DNA of 64,000 nucleotides, from assembly GCA_022241785.1 (NCBI GenBank), contig JAKOMP010000003.1, positions 1 to 64,000 on the forward strand, written 5' to 3'. This document shows positions 45,666-55,087 of this stretch, one piece after another. Source of the DNA: Cyanocohniella sp. LLY (GTDB lineage Bacteria > Cyanobacteriota > Cyanobacteriia > Cyanobacteriales > Nostocaceae). The number at the start of each line of letters is the position of its first letter. Positions within the stretch are counted from its first letter, which is position 1. Made by a program: the position numbers and the translations under genes. The notes beneath the pieces are model-generated. The model made no database searches, was not told the origin of the DNA, and saw only the letters and a program-made list of their open reading frames with translations.

Positions 45666-45710
45666 GAATTAGAGACTAGGAACAGGGGAGAATTTTCCCA
45701 ATTACCAATA

Positions 45711-46019
45711 ATGACTAAACAACCAGAAACTCAAGAACAAGTGCCACCAACTCCCTTACGCTGTATCACGGGAGCAATCTTCTCTGGGGGGCTAGGATTT
45801 GCTATGTATTCGCTGATGATATCTATTGCGACAACTTTTGCCGCTAAACCTATCCATTCTGATAATCCAATGGCAGTGAATATTGGCTCTGCCGTGCGGA
45901 CTTTGGTTGTGGGTATAGTTGCCTTGGGAACCGGGATATTTGGTATAGTAACGATTGGTCTATTGGCCTTAGCAATCCAATTATTGGTACAGCAGCTCAC
46001 AAAATCCAAAAACAGTTAG
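45711..46019 (+). CDS. DUF3082 family membrane protein
   Basis: A 102-residue protein with two membrane helices (ITGAIFSGGLGFAMYSLMIS and RTLVVGIVALGTGIFGIVTI) joined by a short loop. The pattern matches the DUF3082 family of cyanobacteria and plastids as I remember it. It follows ispE by 45 bases and overlaps the stop of the convergent response-regulator gene. Confidence 0.85.
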   Translation: MTKQPETQEQVPPTPLRCITGAIFSGGLGFAMYSLMISIATTFAAKPIHSDNPMAVNIGSAVRTLVVGIVALGTGIFGIVTIGLLALAIQLLVQQLTKSKNS

Positions 46020-46882
46020 CTCAAACCTAAAGATGCATACTTCCCATGCTGAGGGCGAGTATTCATCGGCAGTTTCCTGCTGGTGGAAACATGAGAAACT
46101 TGATTTTGGTTTCTCCAAGATTTGGGAGGTAGCCCGTGGTGTTGGCGAAACTGCCGGGAGAAATGACAAGCATTTTGGTAGCCTAGTACTGTTGCAATTT
46201 GCTCAATTGTCTGATTTGTATCTCGCAATAAAGGACGGGCTGCTGCCATCCGGCGTTTAACAATCCAGCCATTGACAGTTTCGCCTGTTTTGTTTGCTAC
46301 TCTACTAGTTAAGTAAGCTGCTGAATAACCAACAGCCTCAGCCACATCAGACAAAGTAATTCCGCGATTATAATTAGCCTCAATATAATCAAAAACTTCC
46401 TTGAGTTGGGGAATTGAGGGAAAGATTGATTCAGGAATGACAGAGGGAACCGTGTTGGTGGTTAATGATTTAGAAGTAGCATACCAGGAACGCCATAGAG
46501 ATTGCTTTTCTAATCGAATTGCGATCGCCTTAAGTAACTTCTCTACAGTAGAAGGTTTAGTCAAATAATCGTCTGCACCCAACTCCATACCTCTACGAAC
46601 ATCTGCCATCGTGTCGCTACCTGTCAGAAAAATGAAGGGAATAACAGCAGTTAGAGGATCTTGGCGCATTGTATCGAGGACGCCATAACCATCCATATCC
46701 GGCATACCGATATCACAAACCACCAAGTCGGGTAAATACGTTTGTGCTTTTTGAATACCGACAAGACCATTTTCAGCACCTATCGTAATAAAACCTTCAG
46801 CTTCAAGACCATTTAGGAAGAGATTGCGGGTGACAGCATCATCTTCAATAACTAGAATTGTTTTCGACGATTCGTGCATCAT
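46016..46882 (-). CDS. Response regulator with AraC-type DNA-binding domain
   Basis: A 288-residue regulator. The receiver domain (residues 1-125) has ILVIEDD, VVCDIGMPDMDGYG (phosphoacceptor Asp) and FLTGSD, then KPSTVEKL. Residues ~170-265 form an AraC/XylS double helix-turn-helix (ITLSDVAEAVGYSAAYLTSR and QTIEQIATVLGYQNACHFSR). It lies 57 bases after the histidine kinase at 46940 on the same strand, so they form a probable pair. Confidence 0.93.
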   Translation of the reverse strand: MMHESSKTILVIEDDAVTRNLFLNGLEAEGFITIGAENGLVGIQKAQTYLPDLVVCDIGMPDMDGYGVLDTMRQDPLTAVIPFIFLTGSDTMADVRRGMELGADDYLTKPSTVEKLLKAIAIRLEKQSLWRSWYATSKSLTTNTVPSVIPESIFPSIPQLKEVFDYIEANYNRGITLSDVAEAVGYSAAYLTSRVANKTGETVNGWIVKRRMAAARPLLRDTNQTIEQIATVLGYQNACHFSRQFRQHHGLPPKSWRNQNQVSHVSTSRKLPMNTRPQHGKYASLGLS

Positions 46883-46939
46883 TTTTCTATTGCTTAGGAT
46901 TTTACGGCAAGGTCATGATCAGCAAACACTATTGAGCAT

Positions 46940-48466
46940 TCAAGATTTAGATTTCATCAATGGCAACATGATAGTAACTGTTGTACCTACATCAACTTGA
47001 CTTTCTATGGCAGTGTGACCACCATGTAAATCTACTAGAGTCTTGACAATCGATAGCCCTAATCCAGTACCGGGAAGATTATCTATATTCCTACCTCGAT
47101 AAAATGGCTCAAATACTCGCTGTATATCTGTGACAGGAATACCCACACCCCTGTCAGTAACTTGAAAAATTATCTTCCCACATTCACAATACAGTTTCAC
47201 ATCAATCGGGCTGCCAGTGGGAGAATATTTAATGGCATTGTCAAGTAAGTTCCGAAAAATCGGTTCTAGTAATTTTTGATCCATGTAGGCAGTTAATTCG
47301 CCACCTTGACTCATGAAATTGATCGGCTGCTGACTACCACTTTTCTGTATTTGTACAATTAAATCATTGCAGAACTGGACTATATCAAGTGGTTGCGCCT
47401 CAAACTTGAGTTGTGCCGTTTCCGCCTTCGAGAACAACAAAATATCATCCAACATCTTGGTGATTTGTTCCACCGCCGATTGAATATGATCAACTAATGG
47501 GAGTGTTTTTACCTCCATCCATTCATTGATACGCCTTTTGAGTAAACTATTAGAGAAGGAAACCACATTCAGTGGGGTGCGGAATTGATGGCAAACCATA
47601 GACATGAAGTGCGCTCTCACTTCGCTGACTTGTTTGGCTTGTGCTAAAGCTTCATGCAGATTTGACTCTGCCTTTTTATAGTCAGTGATATCAATACCTG
47701 CAATAATTTTCACTGGTGTTTCCTCATAATCAAGCATGGTAACGACACAACCTAGCCAGTGTTCTTTGCCATTTTTTGCCAGAATCTTGAGTTCTTGGTA
47801 TTGTAGTTTCTGATTATGTAACTTTCTGCGCTTTTTATTTTTGATTAATTGGCGTGGATCAATGCCACTTAACAGTTCCTGTTTTGTGTAGCCACTTAAT
47901 ATCTCTGCGGCTGGATTAATGTAGGATAAATTGCCACCTTGAATTACGAAAATGCTAGCATCAGTCTTTTCTGCCAAAGTATGCCATCTAGTCTGGTTCA
48001 ATTGTAGTAATTCTTCAGCCCGCTTATACTCAGTAATATCCCAAACACTGCACAATCGACCAATAATTTTATCGCCTAGCCACTGCGGTTGCGAATATTG
48101 AGCGAAAACTCTCCCATCTTTCAACTCCAAAATATCGTAGCTATCCACATCAGATTCAGCAGATATATTCCACATCAGCTTGCGAAAGGCTTCTGGATTT
48201 TTTAGTTGGCTCTCGCAAAAAGCTTGCCATTGATCAGAGTTATTAGATAACATCCGGGAATCTGGAATTTGCCACATACCTAGAAACTGCTGATTAAAGC
48301 CGAGAATATCACCTTCAAGACTGACGGCAATAATTCCGTTGCTACTAGATACACATCGAGAGCGGAGTATGGAAATAGATTTTTTTAGCTCTGCCTCCTG
48401 TCGCTTGAGGTGATAAACTTCCTTTGTTAAATGCTCTTTAGCATCTTTTAATTCATTAATACACAT
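46940..48466 (-). CDS. PAS-domain sensor histidine kinase
   Basis: A 508-residue kinase. A coiled-coil start leads to two PAS domains (GDILGFNQQFLGMWQIPDSR and NLSYINPAAEILSGYTKQEL), then HisKA with FMSMVCHQFRTPLNVVSFSN and an HATPase domain with LLDNAIKYSPTG, DRGVGIP and GTGLGLSIVK. No membrane span. It is likely the partner of the downstream AraC-type response regulator. The signal is unknown. Confidence 0.93.
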   Translation of the reverse strand: MCINELKDAKEHLTKEVYHLKRQEAELKKSISILRSRCVSSSNGIIAVSLEGDILGFNQQFLGMWQIPDSRMLSNNSDQWQAFCESQLKNPEAFRKLMWNISAESDVDSYDILELKDGRVFAQYSQPQWLGDKIIGRLCSVWDITEYKRAEELLQLNQTRWHTLAEKTDASIFVIQGGNLSYINPAAEILSGYTKQELLSGIDPRQLIKNKKRRKLHNQKLQYQELKILAKNGKEHWLGCVVTMLDYEETPVKIIAGIDITDYKKAESNLHEALAQAKQVSEVRAHFMSMVCHQFRTPLNVVSFSNSLLKRRINEWMEVKTLPLVDHIQSAVEQITKMLDDILLFSKAETAQLKFEAQPLDIVQFCNDLIVQIQKSGSQQPINFMSQGGELTAYMDQKLLEPIFRNLLDNAIKYSPTGSPIDVKLYCECGKIIFQVTDRGVGIPVTDIQRVFEPFYRGRNIDNLPGTGLGLSIVKTLVDLHGGHTAIESQVDVGTTVTIMLPLMKSKS

Positions 48467-49761
48467 TCTGCATACTCAACTCTACTAATTCATCACTTTT
48501 TCACATGAAAAAAAGATATACAGCTTTTTATTTTGATTATTTACCTGCATAACTAACAGATATTTGTATCAAAAATAACCACTGAATTCGTGCTGATCAT
48601 AGAATAGAGTCATTAAGGAATAGATTATCATAGCTTCCTCAAAGTCTTGAATTTTATTAATTACGGTAAAAAATAAATCAAATTAGGAAATATTTTTAAA
48701 TTATTCACCATTATTAAATTTATTTTACCAATAAAAAGTAGCTACTTTATTTTTTTTACATAAAGCAACAATTTGTTTTTGTAAAAAATCATAAAAAAGA
48801 AACTACTTTTTTGAAGTAGTAACAGAAACATCCATATTTTTTTAAGGCCTCGTAAAAAAATATATAAGCACCAGATACCTTTGATGTCAGTTTTAAAAAA
48901 CTAATAATTATCACACTTTAATTAATAAAGTTTTTGATTATAAAAAATTAGACGAGACTAGAGTTTTTCTAAAATTAAGTAACTTGTTTTTAATAATTTT
49001 ATTCTTCCAGATATCAAACTATAAAATAATCCTTTGGGTCATCTGCCATAAGATATAAATTTTGAATTAATTCATTAGTATGTTATTAAAGCATCTTCCA
49101 GAAGACATAAATAATGTTAAACAAGAGTGTGTTTATAAACACATGCTACCTCAGACCCAGATAATATGCGCTGTCAGCATCAAGTTAATAGATTGATAAA
49201 AATTACTCAGCCGTCATGAGGCAAATTTCTTGGATAATAGCTGAAGTAATTGTCTTAAAAGGGTTTCAGCTTTATTGATAGGTTTTTTACTATGCATTAT
49301 GGATTTATCATAGATAGTAAATTTAATACCAGTATATTTTTAAGGATAATCATAAACTATTGCCGGGTATAAGTTCTCTAAAATACTATGGCGAAAATAT
49401 AAAATGTCTATGGTATTATTTTTTGTTCCGGGAATTCATCGGAACATCAGGCATGATAATAAATTCAGATGCCATAAATAGCAATAACGAAAAAAGAGAT
49501 AGGTTTATCCAAAAATTGATCATATATCTGTTGGTGAAAATTGAGTAGTCTTAGAAAAGAAGCTGCTTCTGCAACACAACTTATGTGTAGGGGCTAGTTT
49601 AACCACATATCTCTATCTTTCTGAAAAAATTCAAACTGAGTGCTGGTTAAATCCACTCTATTTTCACAACCAAATGAGATTTTAGAAAACAAACCTCAAG
49701 ACAAAATTGCATCAGTCCTACGTTTACAAAGTGGGACTTCCAATATAAAAGAGGGAAAATT
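48467..49761. other. Long AT-rich gap upstream of hetP
   Basis: Nearly 1.3 kb with no convincing gene. Short frames exist, such as 49360-49548 beginning at a TTG, but they lack ribosome-binding sites or family content. It could carry the regulatory region of the HetP gene and the kinase promoter, or unannotated small RNAs. No clear NtcA-type GTA-N8-TAC site was found by eye. Confidence 0.5.
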
Positions 49762-50034
49762 ATGCATCAACCCAATACTAGTTACAATCCCCAAAACGCT
49801 AAAAAAATTAACACAGAGCAAATAGAACAGATTATCAAAGCAATCATTGCCGGCAAGTATTCCTGGGCATGTGTGTTAATTCTCCGGTTTTCTGGCTACA
49901 ACCCCATCGACTACATACCATACCGCACTTACATTCGGCTACTCAAAAACAATTGTTTAGGAGAAAATGCCACATCAAAAGATACAGACAATAAAGAAGT
50001 TTTTGACATGAACTCAAACTGGCTTCGACTCTGA
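49762..50034 (+). CDS. HetP family heterocyst commitment protein
   Basis: A 90-residue protein with the HetP core [18 protein letters not shown] followed by [15 protein letters not shown]. HetP and its homologues control commitment to heterocyst differentiation in Anabaena; several paralogues occur per genome. Which paralogue this is cannot be told. The ATG at 49762 follows AGAGGGAAAAT. A trpC-like gene follows by 69 bases. Confidence 0.9.
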   Translation: MHQPNTSYNPQNAKKINTEQIEQIIKAIIAGKYSWACVLILRFSGYNPIDYIPYRTYIRLLKNNCLGENATSKDTDNKEVFDMNSNWLRL

Positions 50035-50103
50035 AAACAGTAGGAATAAAATTTTCCGCTTCATCCTTTCTGAGTCACCCTATCTCCAGGTACATAGCAG
50101 CTA

Positions 50104-50946
50104 ATGATTATTCATCCACTTACTACTGTTAACACCCGTTTGCAACCAATTCTCAGAGAGATTGTCTGGCATAAAAAGCAAGAAGTCACACATATACATC
50201 AGCAGATGTCTTTGGCTTCTTTGCAACGCCAGTTAACAGCTGCACCAACTGTGCGAGATTTCTTGACGGCTTTGCAACAAAATCCCTACAAACCTAGCTT
50301 GATTGCCGAAGTCCAAAAAGCATCTCCGATTCATGGTACTATCTGCACAGATTTTGACCCCATTGCTATCGCCAAAGCTTATCAGCGAGGTGGCGCAGCT
50401 TGTATATCTGTCTTCACAGAAACAGCTTTTTTTCATGGCAGTTTTGAAAATCTGCGGGCAATTCGCCAAAGAGTAGCGTTGCCGTTATTATGTAAAGAGT
50501 TTATTATTGACCCTTGCCAAATTTATTTAGCACGAGCAGCCGGAGCAGACGCTATATTACTCATCGCTGCCATTCTTACAGACCGGGAACTTCAGGACTT
50601 TTTACGAATAATTCACTATTTAGGGATGAATGCTTTAGTAGAAGTTCATAACCTACATGAACTAGACAGAGTACTCAAGCTTGATGACATTCGCTTAGTG
50701 GGAATTAACAACCAGAATTTAGAAGATTTTACCATCGATGTAGGCACTACACAAAGACTCATGGCAGCCAGGCGATCGCAGTTGCAAGACTTGGGTGTAG
50801 TTGTCGTCAGTGAATCTGGATTGTATACACACGCTGATTTATCCCTGATGGCTGAAGCTGGTACAAATGCAGTGATACTGGGAGAATCTTTAATTAAACA
50901 AGAAGATATAGAACAAGCCGTGCGTTGTCTGCTTAAAGGTTATTAA
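50104..50946 (+). CDS. trpC: Indole-3-glycerol phosphate synthase paralogue
   Basis: A 280-residue (beta-alpha)8 protein of the TrpC family, the tryptophan-pathway ring-closing enzyme. Catalytic segments are LLCKEFIIDPCQIY (general-acid Lys), ALVEVHNLHEL, GINNQNLEDF and VVSESGLYT. The conserved early motif EVKKASPSKG reads EVQKASPIHG, so the first lysine is Gln and the phosphate-loop residues differ. Cyanobacteria often have a second TrpC; this may be one. It lies alone, behind hetP and not with other trp genes. Confidence 0.85.
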   Translation: MIIHPLTTVNTRLQPILREIVWHKKQEVTHIHQQMSLASLQRQLTAAPTVRDFLTALQQNPYKPSLIAEVQKASPIHGTICTDFDPIAIAKAYQRGGAACISVFTETAFFHGSFENLRAIRQRVALPLLCKEFIIDPCQIYLARAAGADAILLIAAILTDRELQDFLRIIHYLGMNALVEVHNLHELDRVLKLDDIRLVGINNQNLEDFTIDVGTTQRLMAARRSQLQDLGVVVVSESGLYTHADLSLMAEAGTNAVILGESLIKQEDIEQAVRCLLKGY

Positions 50947-51009
50947 GTACAACATTGAGAACGCCACCTTGTCGGGAATTTTCTAGGGATGCGATGCAAA
51001 AAAAGCAAT

Positions 51010-51033
51010 CCCCACACCTTGTGGGTGGTTTTT
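51010..51033 (+). terminator. Terminator after the trpC paralogue
   Basis: CCCACA (51011-51016) pairs with TGTGGG (51020-51025) and is followed by TGGTTTTTC. It lies 65 bases past the stop codon. Confidence 0.6.
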
Positions 51034-51137
51034 CTCCCCTTCCCCCTGCTTTTTCACTGGATTCTCTAGTATCCCCATGTTGCCTAATTGCATTGCTTCT
51101 CTATTCAGATAGGAGATATCACGCCAATGCAAACTTT

Positions 51138-51259
51138 AACAAAATGTAGGAGTTTAAGTCCCCGGCTTCTATCAAGCCGCAAGTCTTGTGGCGGGGTCTA
51201 AATCCACGTTAAAATACGTAATTGCGTACAGCCTAGCGGCATCCGTAGGCTCTATTGCG
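51138..51259. repeat. Dispersed 122-base repeat, copy B
   Basis: Reverse-complement match of the element at 25772-25893, same length. It is followed immediately by GC-rich palindromic sequence (51258-51300, containing CGTTCGCGTAGCG and ATAGCGCAGCGTGGCG) that copy A lacks. Confidence 0.9.
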
Positions 51260-51673
51260 TTCGCGTAGCGTTTCCGATAGCGCAGCGTGGCGTTAGCCAT
51301 AGGAAATATTGCGAATTGCGTTCGTCGAAGACGTGCCGGAGGCTCTATTGCGAATTGGTTTAATATGCGTTAGGCGTGGTATAATATAAAATTGATTAAT
51401 AAAAACCTTGTCTACTTAAAAAACTGTAGTTTGCAGTCAAGATTAGGAGATTGCTTCCTGAGGTCGCAATGACAAAAACTCCACTTTTGAGGATGGACGA
51501 GGTTTAGATAACAAAAACCTAACAACGGCAGCCAAGGCGACATTGTGAAGATTTAGCCCAAAAAAGGCTAAAATACCAAATCTTTCACAACAAAGCAACA
51601 CCTTTGCAACAAAACCGTCACAAATAATATCTACATTATTAGTAATAGATCATAAATATTCTTACAGACAGCA

Positions 51674-52915
51674 ATGAACAAGCAAGTAGATGACAGAGAT
51701 TATTCATTAAATAATATTTCCCAACCCCAAAATAAAGCACCCTGGAAACAAGCAGCAGCCTCCTTATCACTAGTATTGCTGGGATCAGGGATGACACTAG
51801 CAGGGGGCTATTTAGCTGGAAACCCCCAACAGGTATCAGAGAGAGCATCTAACCTCGCAGTGAGTCGAGTCAATGCAGCCCCACTACCCACCGCCACAGG
51901 AGCTAACTTTGTCACTCAAGTAGTGCAAAAAGTAGGGCCAGCCGTAGTGCGGATTGAAGCTTCCCGCACTGTAACCAGCCGATTACCTGCTGAATTGAAC
52001 GACCCGATATTACGTCGTTTCTTCGGTCAGCTACCAGAACAACAAAATCGGGTACAACAAGGTACTGGCTCTGGTTTTATTATCAGTAATGATGGTAGCA
52101 TTCTTACCAACGCTCACGTAGTAGCTGGAGCTAATACCGTCAGAGTCATTCTCAGAGATGGGCGGAGCTTTGAAGGTAAAGTGATGGGGCGTGACGAACT
52201 AACAGATGTCGCCGTCATCAAGATACAAGCTAATAATTTACCCACCGTAGCCATAGGTAACTCAGACGAACTGCAACCAGGAGAATGGGCGATCGCCATC
52301 GGTAACCCCCTAGGATTAGATAATACAGTTACCACCGGAATTATCAGTGCCACCGGACGCACCAGTAATCAAATCGGCGCACCAGATAAGCGAGTGGAAT
52401 TTATTCAAACCGACGCAGCAATTAACCCTGGTAACTCTGGTGGGCCATTGTTAAATGCTCGTGGTGAAGTAATTGGCATGAATACAGCCATTATCCAAAG
52501 GGCCCAAGGATTAGGTTTTGCCATTCCCATCAACACAGCCCAACGGATATCCAATGAATTAATTGCTACAGGTACGGTACAACATCCCTATCTGGGCATT
52601 CAAATGGTAGGGTTAACACCTCAAATCAAGCAAAATCTCAACTCAGACCCCAATAGTGGTGTTAGAGTCAACGAAGATAAAGGTGTTTTAATTGTACGCG
52701 TCATGCCCAACTCACCAGCAGCTAGAGCAGGCTTACGTGCCGGTGATGTCATTCAACGACTCAACGGCCAAGCAGTGGAAGATGCAGGTAGTGTGCAAAA
52801 AGCAGTAGAAAGTACCCAAGTTGGCGGAGATTTGCGCCTAGATTTACGTCGCAACGGACAAAGCGTGAATTTAGCCGTGCGAACTGGCGCTTTCCCCACG
52901 CAACAAGTGCAATAA
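51674..52915 (+). CDS. HtrA/Deg-family serine protease with PDZ domain
   Basis: A 413-residue protease with an N-terminal membrane anchor or signal ([18 protein letters not shown]). The catalytic triad sits in ILTNAHVV (His), [10 protein letters not shown] (Asp) and [10 protein letters not shown] (Ser). A PDZ domain occupies residues ~305-405 ([22 protein letters not shown]). This is one of the HhoA/HhoB/HtrA group of cyanobacterial Deg proteases that degrade damaged periplasmic or lumenal proteins; I cannot say which member. Confidence 0.94.
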   Translation: MNKQVDDRDYSLNNISQPQNKAPWKQAAASLSLVLLGSGMTLAGGYLAGNPQQVSERASNLAVSRVNAAPLPTATGANFVTQVVQKVGPAVVRIEASRTVTSRLPAELNDPILRRFFGQLPEQQNRVQQGTGSGFIISNDGSILTNAHVVAGANTVRVILRDGRSFEGKVMGRDELTDVAVIKIQANNLPTVAIGNSDELQPGEWAIAIGNPLGLDNTVTTGIISATGRTSNQIGAPDKRVEFIQTDAAINPGNSGGPLLNARGEVIGMNTAIIQRAQGLGFAIPINTAQRISNELIATGTVQHPYLGIQMVGLTPQIKQNLNSDPNSGVRVNEDKGVLIVRVMPNSPAARAGLRAGDVIQRLNGQAVEDAGSVQKAVESTQVGGDLRLDLRRNGQSVNLAVRTGAFPTQQVQ

Positions 52916-52922
52916 GAAGAAG

Positions 52923-52954
52923 GGGGAGTAGGGAGTAGGGAGTGGGGAGTAGGG
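52923..52954. repeat. Short degenerate GGGAGTA heptamer array
   Basis: About four heptamers (GGGAGTA, GGGAGTA, GGGAGTG, GGGAGTA) just after the protease gene, the same family as the array at 32523-32599. Confidence 0.85.
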
Positions 52955-52980
52955 TGAAGTTCTTCCCAGTCCCCAGTTCC

Positions 52981-53352
52981 CTAACGTTCCAACAGATACC
53001 GCAAACCTAGAAGTAACAAAAAAAGACCATACAGCTTTTTCATGACTTCACTGCTAATAAATGGTTGATTGGCAAATAACGCTCCAAATAAATTACCAAC
53101 TACCAAACCAAGAGCAATAATCACCGCATATTTAATATTAATATTGCCATTACGATAATAAACTGCCGCGCCTAAAATCCCAATGGGTAAAATTTGGGCA
53201 GCAATAGAAGTACCAGTAGCAAACTTTTGATCTAGACCTACGAATAACACCATAGCAGGCACCATAATTGCGCCCCCACCAATACCAAACATCCCACCAG
53301 CAACACCGGCAACCAAGCCAATAAGCAACATTTGAACGACTATATTAGACAT
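52981..53352 (-). CDS. TauE/SafE (DUF81) family membrane protein, half-size
   Basis: A 123-residue protein with about four membrane helices and one TauE/SafE motif set (GVAGGMFGIGGGAIMVPAMV and FATGTSIAAQILPIG). Full-length family members have two such halves and ~250 residues; this has one, so it may work as a dimer. It begins 12 bases after the amidase stop and is likely in the same operon. Confidence 0.85.
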   Translation of the reverse strand: MSNIVVQMLLIGLVAGVAGGMFGIGGGAIMVPAMVLFVGLDQKFATGTSIAAQILPIGILGAAVYYRNGNINIKYAVIIALGLVVGNLFGALFANQPFISSEVMKKLYGLFLLLLGLRYLLER

Positions 53353-53364
53353 ATTTCTTACTAG

Positions 53365-54330
53365 CTATAAACTGATTTGATGTGACAAAATAGCCTTGGG
53401 TAACATCCCATGCACACCTTTTTGGGGACTATTGACAACTTGGGTGATGCGAAAATTTACAGCTAAACTACACAAAACATACGCATCTTCCGCCGACAAA
53501 TTTGTGAAACGTTCCAAAAAATCAATCATATTTTTCACAGCCATTTCCAAAGCTGTATCTAAAGTTTGACCAAAACCCATAGTGATAATATCCGTTGGTG
53601 TTTCCGCTATCGGTGTTGTTAGTTTTAAATCCTTGCGAAGTTCGAGCTTGATTTTACCATTCATGGAAGTTTCAATGGCAGTAACATTTACTTCCCCATC
53701 GCCCTGGGCTGAATGTCCATCACCAATGGAAAATAAAGCCCCAGGAACAAAAACAGGCAAAAACAAGCGCGAACCTGCTTGGAGTTCACGGTTATCGATG
53801 TTACCGCCATAGCAACCAGGGGGAATAGAAATGCGGGAATCTTCAGGGGTAGCGACACCAAGGATACCAAAAAAAGGTGTGAGGGGAATTTTGATGCCAC
53901 TGTCAGCAGGAAACTCGGCGATATGATTGATTAAATCAAGGGGAATGAATCTCAACGCAGGTTCAGTAAACTGTTGTGGTAACGCTCCCCAACCAGAACG
54001 AATCGCATTGAAACCCATAGGTAAACTAGGAGCGATCGCTTGTAATTCTACCTGTAAAACATCCCCCGGTGCCGCATCTCGCACATAAATTGGCCCCGTG
54101 AGTAAATGCGGCCCACCAGCCACCTTCCTTTCTGGCGGTAGATTTTCGCAGATATCCAAAAATTCTGGCGAGAGAAACTCCGCTGGAGCTTTGTCGTACA
54201 CATAATAACCAGTGTAAGTTTCCACATCAATGGTATCGCCAGAATCAATAGTCAGTGCTGGTTTTAATAAATGAGAAAAACCACCCAGATGCACAGTTTC
54301 TCTAGTGGCTTTTAAAATATGGTGAGTCAT
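53365..54330 (-). CDS. Acetamidase/formamidase family protein
   Basis: A 321-residue FmdA/AmdA-type amidohydrolase. GGPHLLTGPIYVRDAAPGD, GFNAIRSGWGALP, the IPPGCYGGNID loop and FSIGDGHSAQGDGEV are family landmarks. It should release ammonia from short-chain amides. Downstream in the operon is a TauE/SafE-like permease fragment; a transport link is inference. Confidence 0.92.
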   Translation of the reverse strand: MTHHILKATRETVHLGGFSHLLKPALTIDSGDTIDVETYTGYYVYDKAPAEFLSPEFLDICENLPPERKVAGGPHLLTGPIYVRDAAPGDVLQVELQAIAPSLPMGFNAIRSGWGALPQQFTEPALRFIPLDLINHIAEFPADSGIKIPLTPFFGILGVATPEDSRISIPPGCYGGNIDNRELQAGSRLFLPVFVPGALFSIGDGHSAQGDGEVNVTAIETSMNGKIKLELRKDLKLTTPIAETPTDIITMGFGQTLDTALEMAVKNMIDFLERFTNLSAEDAYVLCSLAVNFRITQVVNSPQKGVHGMLPKAILSHQISL

Positions 54331-54530
54331 CTCTGCAATAGGTGTTACTGGGTGTTGTTACTTAGAATACCTGGTTTTATCCCCGAAAACCCAATATTTT
54401 TGCATCGTGTCATTGCGTGAAGGGTGTAATTTTGTTGACAAATAAAATAAATTTTTGTGTAAATTATTACCTACATCAGTATTTTGAAGATAAGAAGGTA
54501 ATAATTTTTAGTCAGAATCACAGGAGAAAA

Positions 54531-54935
54531 ATGCTTTTACTCACCGACAATGGGAGCTTGACCTATTTTCTTGCTCAGTCTGGACAAAGCGCTGGTGACG
54601 CTGTGGGAGGAACTATTGGTCTAATTTTTGGGATTATTGGCTATGTTTTTGGTTCTTATTGCTTCTATCAAATCTATCAGAAGCTAGGAGAAGCTAATGC
54701 TTGGTTTGCCTGGGTGCCGATTCTCAATACATGGATCATGTTAAAGGCGGGAAATCAGTCACCTTGGTGGACTATTGGACTGTTCATTCCTTTAATTAAT
54801 TTTGTAGCCTTGATTTTCCTAATAATGGCTTTTGTCAACATTGTCAACAGACTAGGCAAAAATCCCTGGCTAATTTTGTTAATGATTATTCCGTTGGTCA
54901 ATTTTGTGATTCTATACAATTTTGCTTTTGGTTAA
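54531..54935 (+). CDS. DUF5684 family membrane protein
   Basis: A 134-residue protein with four hydrophobic segments. The pattern YQKLGEANAWFAWVPILNTW and RLGKNPWLILLMIIPLVNF is typical of the DUF5684 family. ATG at 54531 follows CAGGAGA, so the longer frame from 54417 is rejected. Function unknown. Confidence 0.82.
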   Translation: MLLLTDNGSLTYFLAQSGQSAGDAVGGTIGLIFGIIGYVFGSYCFYQIYQKLGEANAWFAWVPILNTWIMLKAGNQSPWWTIGLFIPLINFVALIFLIMAFVNIVNRLGKNPWLILLMIIPLVNFVILYNFAFG

Positions 54936-55087
54936 TTGATCAACGCTTAAGTAATTGCCCAAGCGATCGCAGGTGACAGAAATGACAGCTATCTGGTAAA
55001 TGATTAATTTGAAATGAAGTGATTACCCTGCGATCGCCTCATGTTTGTGACAATTAAAGACTTATAAAAATTGAGTATAAAGGGCTA

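Larger units (their letters stand above)
50947..51673. other. Intergenic region of nested repeats
   Basis: Holds a terminator, the 122-base dispersed repeat copy B, further repeat fragments with AATTGCG motifs (51256-51365) and a fragment reading GAGATTGCTTCCTGAGGTCGC at 51448-51468. No coding frame is convincing. Confidence 0.75.

Noticed and set aside
49360..49548. 62-codon frame upstream of hetP
   Set aside because: Begins at a TTG without ribosome-binding site in very AT-rich DNA; no recognisable content.
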